Shown: piece after piece, positions 58,169 through 64,000 of the stretch
Position numbering within the stretch: position 1 is the stretch's first letter
Layout of the letters: every line of letters begins with the position of its first letter
Source of the DNA: Armigeres subalbatus
Lineage: Eukaryota; Arthropoda; Insecta; Diptera; Culicidae
DNA: 64,000 bases
Reading direction: 5' to 3'
Assembly (NCBI RefSeq): GCF_024139115.2
Contig: NC_085140.1
Location: 42,750,180 to 42,814,179 of the forward strand
Position numbers and translations under genes: made by a program
Notes under the pieces: generated by a model
The model's database searches: none
What the model saw: the letters and a program-made list of their open reading frames with translations, nothing else
What the model was told of the DNA's origin: nothing

Positions 58169-58235
58169 AATGGCGATCCTGCCAGGAGCCACCTTTTCTA
58201 GGTGGCATTTTTTTTTCTTCTTCCTTTTCAATTGT

Positions 58236-58619
58236 CGATTAAAGTTTGCATAAAGAAGAAGAAGTCGAAGGATGATATTTGAAAAGAAAAATAGCACGGG
58301 GAAGCATACGGGAAGTTTTACAAAAATCTTCTCCAAAACTCTAGGAGCAATTTAATTAAAAACGGTTAGAAGTACGGGGTTGGACTTGCCTTCTACTGCA
58401 TAATAGAACCAAATTTTCGATTTCAAATTTTATTTTATGATATCATACTTGATACACAGTATAAGAAAAGTCCAACCCCGTACTGCTTTCCGTTTTTAAT
58501 TAAATCGCTTCTAGAATTTTTGAGAAGAGTTTTAAAAAAATTTCCGTATGCTTCCCCGTGCAATATTTTTCTAATATCATCCTTCGACTTCTTCTTCTTC
58601 TTCATGCAACCTTTAATCG
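58236..58619. repeat. Long inverted repeat (hairpin), arms of about 165 bp
   Basis: The left arm 58236-58400 and right arm 58457-58619 are inverted copies, roughly 80-85% similar by eye, with a ~56-nt spacer. Shared landmarks are GAAGTCGAAGGATGATATT, GCACGGGGAAGCATACGG, TTTAATTAAAAACGG and GTACGGGGTTGGACTT. On the minus strand the right arm is open (KGCMKKKKKSKDDIRKILHG), while the left arm, read on the plus strand, has stops. This suggests an exon and an inverted broken copy. A transcript through both would fold into a long hairpin. Confidence 0.75.
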
Positions 58620-58756
58620 CCAATACCCCATGATAAATTACTTTTAGAAAGCACCAAATGCGGGGAGCTCTGGCTCTGATGATGCATTTCAACTTGTTCT
58701 ACACAGTTGTGCAGTAACCAACACGAAAGGAGCAAAAACAAAGCGAGAATCACCAT
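58613..58756 (-). CDS. Small ORF with a signal-peptide-like start
   Basis: The ATG at 58756-58754 opens 47 codons. Residues 1-15 (MVILALFLLLSCWLL) are strongly hydrophobic, followed by a polar His/Ser/Gln-rich stretch. The frame ends where the right arm of the 58.2-58.6 kb hairpin begins. It could be the first exon of a secreted protein whose next exon is the right arm, but the only GT/AG pair I see (58654 and 58611) gives a 44-nt intron, which is too short. Low confidence. Confidence 0.25.
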   Translation of the reverse strand: MVILALFLLLSCWLLHNCVEQVEMHHQSQSSPHLVLSKSNLSWGIGD

Positions 58757-59158
58757 TTTTCTGTGGGGGCTGCCTATCCGATTCTGTTTTTTCGCACTTA
58801 AGTTTGATAAATTGGTAATCATGGCTTGTTATGATTCCGAACAGTTTTTGCCTGTCTTCTATCGTTGTTCGTTATCTATTGAGAGCGATTTCTGCAAACC
58901 TTGCACCGGGAAGTTTTCCGCGAGCAAGTTTGGCACTGGTGCTGGTTTCTCACAGTTGGAGAAAACTCGAGCGACCCGCTACTGCTTATGTTTTGCACGT
59001 GGGAGACCGGGAGCATTGAAGTTTGCTCACTGGTTCGATCCGGTAAATTTGTTGAGTTTTCTCTATCTATTGATTCCGATATTTGGTTTTATTTCGTTTT
59101 CAACTGAATCAGCCTTTTCCGGGGAAGTAGGGGGATGAGAGAAGGTGCTTTATAATTC

Positions 59159-59333
59159 CATCATATTTACGTAACGCATAGTATTCATGCACCCTTCAAT
59201 ACGTTCCTGATTTATGCGCATCGTAGCAGGCATCGCTTTCAGCGAAAAAGAATCGTCCTCTTTCGTGTTTGAACTGCCAAGCAAGCAGGTTGTGTGTGCT
59301 GGGCGACAGTAGGAGCACAATGCGGATTTTACA
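59159..59333 (-). repeat. 175-bp direct duplication, copy 2, coding-like on the minus strand
   Basis: Same orientation as 57994-58168 and nearly identical. Outside the 175 bp the two contexts differ completely. A 31-bp segment beside each copy (57951-57981 and 59366-59396) is repeated in inverted orientation, with two or three mismatches. Confidence 0.7.
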
Positions 59334-59417
59334 ACAACCATTGCACTTTCGCATGTATTTGGTTGGTTGTTACGTCAACTATGAGATCATGGGCAGATCA
59401 ACGACTGTTATTTTTTT

Positions 59418-59629
59418 GCAATTCTGTATAAGAACCTACCAAAAATTGTATAAGAACTGGCATATGCGAAATTGTTAGATTCTTATACAAAAAATGTGAA
59501 ATCGCAAACAAATATTGAAGGGAAAGCTTGCAAAAATGTAAAGTCTCATACAATATTTGTATAAGAATCTAGCATTTTCTCATATGCCCGGTTCTTAGAC
59601 GTGTTTTGGTAGGTTCTTACGCAGAATTG
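59418..59629. mobile_element. Miniature inverted-repeat element, arms of about 75 bp
   Basis: The left arm 59418-59492 (GCAATTCTGTATAAGAACCT then ACC) pairs with the right arm 59556-59629 (TAGGTTCTTACGCAGAATTGT). The spacer is about 63 nt. The word TTGTATAAGAAYC appears about six times in both orientations. Target duplication is not clear. Confidence 0.7.
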
Positions 59630-61935
59630 TTAGGAAGTCTAACAATCACTGGATTTTAAAAAGATGTTATTGTTCAGAACATTGTTGCCAAATCGTTTAT
59701 GTAGTTTCGACAAGCACAGGAATGCATAATATTCGAAATGGTATTAGGTATATGTTTTTTCAATCAAGAAAGCAAAAATGATCAGTTGTAATGAAGTAGT
59801 CGCTTCCAAAACAATAAAATGAAACGATCCAAGCATTCCAGTCAGAAGTGTTTGACATTGGATCCGCAAATCATTATATCTAACTTACATGAAATAGTTC
59901 TGCTCTAGTTTGGGGCGAATATATTTTGTGCTTTATTGCGTTCCGCCTGCGTCCTCACCGAAGTTTGAATATCATTTGTGCTCAGCACCAGCAAAATTGG
60001 TTCGGACATCTTATACAGAAAGCAGCACAAATTTGCTTTGCATAATATTTCTTTTGAATCGCAGACCGCCCCCTCACTACCTCCATATTCCCCAAGGCGG
60101 TAGCCATCCGACCCAACATGGTGAATAATAAAGTGAATAAGCTAATCGTAAATATGAAGATATAAAAAAATAATTCGAAGGACTTTTGCTTTAGCAACCG
60201 CTGCTGCTGCTGCTGGAACGGGCGCCATCATCGGGCGGTCCATTGTTTTCCTTTTTTGTGGGGGTTCGGGGCGACCAATAAAGATGAGAAATCACTCCCA
60301 GTTAGATCCCCAGTGGTCAGCAGAACACGGTAGGGTGGGGGAAAACTCACATCAAACAATTTCCGAGCTGATCGGTTTCGGTTTGTATGTTGCCGAAGGG
60401 ACGCACTCGAAGAAGGGTGACATGATGTCAAATCAAAGTCAAACTGGTTTATTGATACTGCATCAAAGAGCTGGGAGTTTATGGGACTTCTTATAAAGCG
60501 TTCTTATCCATGCGAGGAGTTGAAGTTGTTTCATCGAGTACTGCTTGTCATGATTAGGATGGAGACGCATGGTACCGTATAAGGCATAGTTCCAATACTG
60601 TTTTAAAAATAACAAATTCCCCACGGGTCATTTTGAATCATTTTTAAACTTCACCATCGCATATCGCAGGCTTTTACCGTGTGTCACATTCCCAAATTGG
60701 TTCAATGTTGTGTACTCAGCGTACAATTTCCGGAACGTGACTATGGATTCGAATGCGGACAGCCATTCCTCTTCGAAACCGCCACACATTTTTAACCAGT
60801 CTGCAAATGTACTCCCGTGAAATTTCAATTATCAATAATTGCACATTAGTGCATCTCCAAGCTGGCAGCAGTAGCATGCAGCCCGAATTCCTGAATCCAA
60901 TTTGACCACAGAAATGTGAGGTGGATGGGAAAAAATGTTTGCATAATCGAATAACGTTTCTGTCTCACTTCACTGATGTCATCGGTGTGGTGCGGTCGTC
61001 CGGGAACGGGACTGGACATGTGTACTGTTGCAATGACAAACGCATGAATGTAAGTGAAAACGCGGAATGGGAAAAAAGAATTGCCGTTGCAAACAGAAAA
61101 TCACTTTCAATAAATAACATTCATTAAACATTGTGTATTGATAAACACGCCAATTCCATTAAGTTAATAAGCGCAATAAATCGTACGTGACCCACGCAGA
61201 GCTGTTGATGGTCAGCGCTGGCGGAAATCCGAGTGATCTGATTTTACCGGTAATGAGATAAAATTTCGTCAAGCAGTAATAAACTACGACGTTAATGTAA
61301 TATTCGACGACAATTAAACACTTCACACGACGCGAACTGAAGCTTGACTGAATTGTTTTATCTTCTGTGGAGTTCTCTATTTAGAAGCGTGTTCACGAGC
61401 TTTGTATGTAAGGTTAGAGACAAAATTAAAATTCTTCGTATAAAACAGTGAAAAATTTGCTAAGTTGAAGAAAAAATCATAGAAAATATAAAAAGCAAAA
61501 TGTTTTTTTAGATAATCAAAAATAGAAAAAATATATTAATTATAAATTGAGTTTTTTCCTAGTTTTTTATGGTTTATGGAAAAAATCTGAATTCAGTCAT
61601 GACTCAGCAAAATTAGCACTCACGCAGTTTTGGATAATAAATAACTTTTTCTGGATCATCAAATAGGTTGTCGACAACTTGGAGTATACGTAAATGCGCT
61701 GACGGCACAGAAAATTACTATACAAACGAATTTACCTTATTCGGAGGACTGTTAACAAGCTGGAGGAAAAAGAAGGAATTTGCCATATGAACAGGAAAAA
61801 ATAAAATAAAACTTTTACAACCACCAATTGAATACGTTTCCGTTTGAAAGAAAATTTTAAACTTCCTATTACATAGTTTGATATGAATTTTGCTCTCTGT
61901 AGAGATAAATACAATAAATACAATTTAAGTGATTT
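59630..61935. other. No gene recognised
   Basis: Unique-looking AT-rich DNA. A CTG run lies at 60201-60216. Frames of up to about 72 codons show no domain. Nothing else is supportable. Confidence 0.4.
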
Positions 61936-61939
61936 TTGT

Positions 61940-62340
61940 TGCTACCTGCAGGTGTCAAAATGAACTCAGACTCCATTCGATTTTGGCAACACGTTCGGAA
62001 TGTTCATCAAATAATGTTCCGGCTCATTAGGTCTAACTTGTCGATGGCCTTTTTGATGTCTAAGGACATAACAGCTACAGGTATGCCTCCATTGCATCGC
62101 TCCTGGAGTATCCGATGCACATCGAAAATATGGTCAGTTGTTGATCTTCGGGGCATGAACGCCGCTTGATGACATTCAATTTCTCCTATTGCTTCCTGAA
62201 GTTTTTCAAGCACCCATATTGCAAAAAGCTTATACCCAGAACCGGACAAGCAAATGCGACGATATTGGGATGTTGGCGAAGGGTTCATTACTTTCGGAAT
62301 AGGGATAATTGAGTTATTTTTCCATGATTCGGGCAGTTGG
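61940..62340 (-). mobile_element. Reverse transcriptase fragment of an unassigned non-LTR element
   Basis: Minus strand 62288-62007 encodes YRRICLSGSGYKLFAIWVLE, QAAFMPRRSTTDHIF and VMSLDIKKAIDKLD (motif A region). These are fingers and palm positions of a non-LTR reverse transcriptase. It is unlike the RTE, Jockey and R1 copies in this window, so it is a fourth family. No ends are visible and no other domains remain. Confidence 0.65.
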
Positions 62341-62439
62341 TTCTCAGTCTATACGATTTTAATTCGGATAAAACAGAAAGATCAGCGTATTAGAGAAAAA
62401 AAAAACGTTGAGAATGCGGTCCTGACCGCAAGGCTTTCC

Positions 62440-62760
62440 ATTAGGGTGGCTCAAATTAGTATGGGAAAAACTTTTTTCAACTTTTATGATGGGCCGCCCT
62501 CTTATTCGGTTCTATTTGATGCCCTGATGCTCTGGACGAAATTTCAGCCAAATCGGTCAACGTTTGGGCGGTGCTAAACTCGTTGGAAGTTTATATGCAA
62601 AAATGTATGCAGAAATAGAGGTGTGCGCCGGTCCGATATTCGCTGGCGGCGGCGTTTGTCAGAATTTTGGCCGGCGGCGGCGGCGTTTCCGGCGTCACGC
62701 CGAAGACCATTTTAGCCGGCGGCGGAGGCGGCGTGAATCGGCGTGGCGATTTTTTTATTA
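62440..62760. repeat. Dispersed repeat followed by a GGC-rich stretch
   Basis: 62443-62590 begins AGGGTGGCTCAAATTAGTAT and includes AAATTTCAGCCAAATCGGTC. 62600-62760 contains GCAAAAATGTATGCAGAAAT, GAGGTGTGCGCC and several GGCGGCGGCG runs. Related words (GCAAAAATGTCGGTGGCCGC and GCACACCTCTAC) occur at 52490-52520, and TCGGCGGCGTGATG at 21187, so this is a dispersed family. Confidence 0.5.
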
Positions 62761-63299
62761 CGTTTCCGCAAGATTTTTTTTTGCATTTTTTGGGACATTT
62801 TCAAGAATCTGTTCCGGACAAATCTGGTGAACTTCCCTATACATATATATTTATTTGAAAATTATTTTCGGAAACTACTTTGTTTTGAGATTTTTTTGAA
62901 ATTTTATCGCAAAATTTGTTGAGAAACTCTTTAGAATTTTCACAAGAAATTTTTTCAAATTTCTTCAAGAAAAAAGTTAGGAATATCCATAGAAAGGTCC
63001 TTTTGAGTTGCTGTTGTGTATTCTTCGCTTGTCTTGTTCAGAAAATGTTCATGTGATCTGAAGAAAGTTCATTTCAACCGCAAAATAAGACTTTTCTGAT
63101 CCCAGCAAACCAGAAACATATTCTAGCACAGTGATGAAAAATAAAAGCAAATTCATTGAATATGATGTAATAGATTTTGACCTCTTCATTGGAATCTATA
63201 AGAGTTGAAAAGCTTAAAATTGTTGTTTGTTTGTTGGCATAATTGGAGAAGAATGTGCTTTATGTCGTGATTGTTAAGTACCGTTTTTTTTCCTAAAAA

Positions 63300-64000
63300 C
63301 TATCAGATATTGATTCAAAGTTGCATTTTTCCTACTCCTGCTGTTTCTGAAAGCGACTCCGACCACCAACCCACTTAATTTAGAATTATATTTCATTGAG
63401 ACAACAATTTACAGAGCCCAGTAGTGCTTACAATTTATCGACAAACTCTCTCCATTATTGGATTTTTCTTAATTCGAATAGGTCCGATGTCGATTTTGGT
63501 CATCATCCAACCCACTCAATAGTTGGGGTTTTCTAGATACGACTTAATCCAATATCGACTCCGATCATCGATCAACCCACTTCTTAGCTGAAAGTTATTG
63601 AACTAACAGGTGTCTTCAAATCATTGACATACTTCAGAGTAGATTTGTTCTTGATCTTAGTCTCAACGAACAAATTAAGCTGAATTTGCTAGTTTTTTGG
63701 CTGAAGAAGCCTATTTTTCACTAAATAGTTTAATGCTTTACCAGCTTCCAATGTTTGTTGGGGATAGGTTCGAAAGCGATTTGGGGCACTAACATCCATT
63801 CTAGAGACGAGTAACAAACAGCGTTGTGGTGATTCCTACCATCGTTTTTTTAGTCTTTATTAAACCTATCATCGGTCTACTTACGTCAGAGTTGGATTTT
63901 TTTGACGTAACTTTGTCCAGTAATATTCCTTCAAATCATCGACCGGCTTTGAATTTTTCTTAATCCGAATACGGCCGATGGTGAATACGGCCAAAGGGAT
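63300..64000. repeat. Dispersed repeat region, copy 2, with internal sub-repeats
   Basis: 63665-63765 matches 57690-57790. Around it the words TTCAAATCATYGAC, TTAATCCGAATA and CCAACCCACTT recur at irregular spacing (63345, 63480-63580, 63615, 63930-63970). The region runs off the right edge. Confidence 0.45.

Overview
The window looks like gene-poor, repeat-rich DNA from an Aedes-type (culicine) mosquito. The main clues are a Feilai-type tRNA-derived SINE at 52.76-53.03 kb, a Juan-like Jockey element at 39.5-43.55 kb, several RTE-clade copies, an R1-like element, an env-bearing errantivirus-type LTR retrotransposon, and many small TA-flanked inverted-repeat elements. No bacterial features, rRNA genes, functional tRNA genes or CRISPR arrays were seen. 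The only host coding sequence supported with moderate confidence is an 31-codon exon at the extreme left edge (1-94, minus strand, good splice acceptor). The window may therefore lie in a very large intron or 5' flank of that gene. A second, weaker set of coding-like segments lies on the minus strand at 54.96-56.30 kb.

Layout. 0-6.5 kb: edge exon, unique AT-rich DNA, two arrays of a ~106-bp tandem repeat (3.47 and 5.44 kb) and a TA-flanked inverted-repeat element (5.80-6.34 kb). 6.9-9.4 kb: a block of short GGCCAAA/GGCCGAA-type repeats split by a decayed R1-like non-LTR element. 9.7-13.1 kb: a CACGTGG hairpin element, an 80-bp hairpin and AT-rich degenerate repeats. 13.15-20.51 kb: a 7.36-kb errantivirus-type element (minus strand, gag-pol-env, 331-bp LTRs identical by eye, TATA target duplication) inside the (TA)n tail of an older tRNA-derived SINE. 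22.03-23.66 kb: a 5'-truncated RTE copy with an 18-bp target duplication. 23.7-28.1 kb: mostly unique DNA. 28.16-29.47 kb: a 1.3-kb inverted-repeat element. 29.54-34.5 kb: a foldback repeat built of 12-bp units, split by a nearly full-length, inactivated RTE copy. 34.7-37.7 kb: a minisatellite, two RTE fragments, a 36-bp tandem repeat and a possible inverted-repeat element. 39.5-43.55 kb: the Juan-like element. 45.2-49.1 kb: a second, inverted copy of the 12-bp-unit foldback, flanked by two inverted LTR-like fragments. 49.3-53.0 kb: a small inverted-repeat element, a tRNA SINE with target duplication, a 345-bp RTE-derived non-autonomous element with a perfect 12-bp target duplication, another GGCC-type block and the Feilai SINE. 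54.9-60 kb: candidate exons, three small inverted-repeat elements, and a cluster of direct and inverted duplications containing a ~165-bp-arm hairpin. 61.9-64 kb: a reverse-transcriptase fragment, GC-rich repeats and a dispersed repeat.

How it fits together. The order of events can be read from nesting: SINE tail then errantivirus; GGCC block then R1-like element; 12-bp foldback then RTE. Almost every long reading frame belongs to a transposon and carries stops, frameshifts or substituted catalytic residues, so no autonomous element looks active as written. The errantivirus combines LTRs without visible differences with several open-reading-frame breaks near homopolymer runs, which may reflect base-calling errors rather than age. 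The most unusual structures are the 12-bp-unit foldback family, the TA-flanked short elements that each reuse their own internal word, the 345-bp RTE-derived element, and the duplicated hairpin locus at 57.95-59.40 kb.
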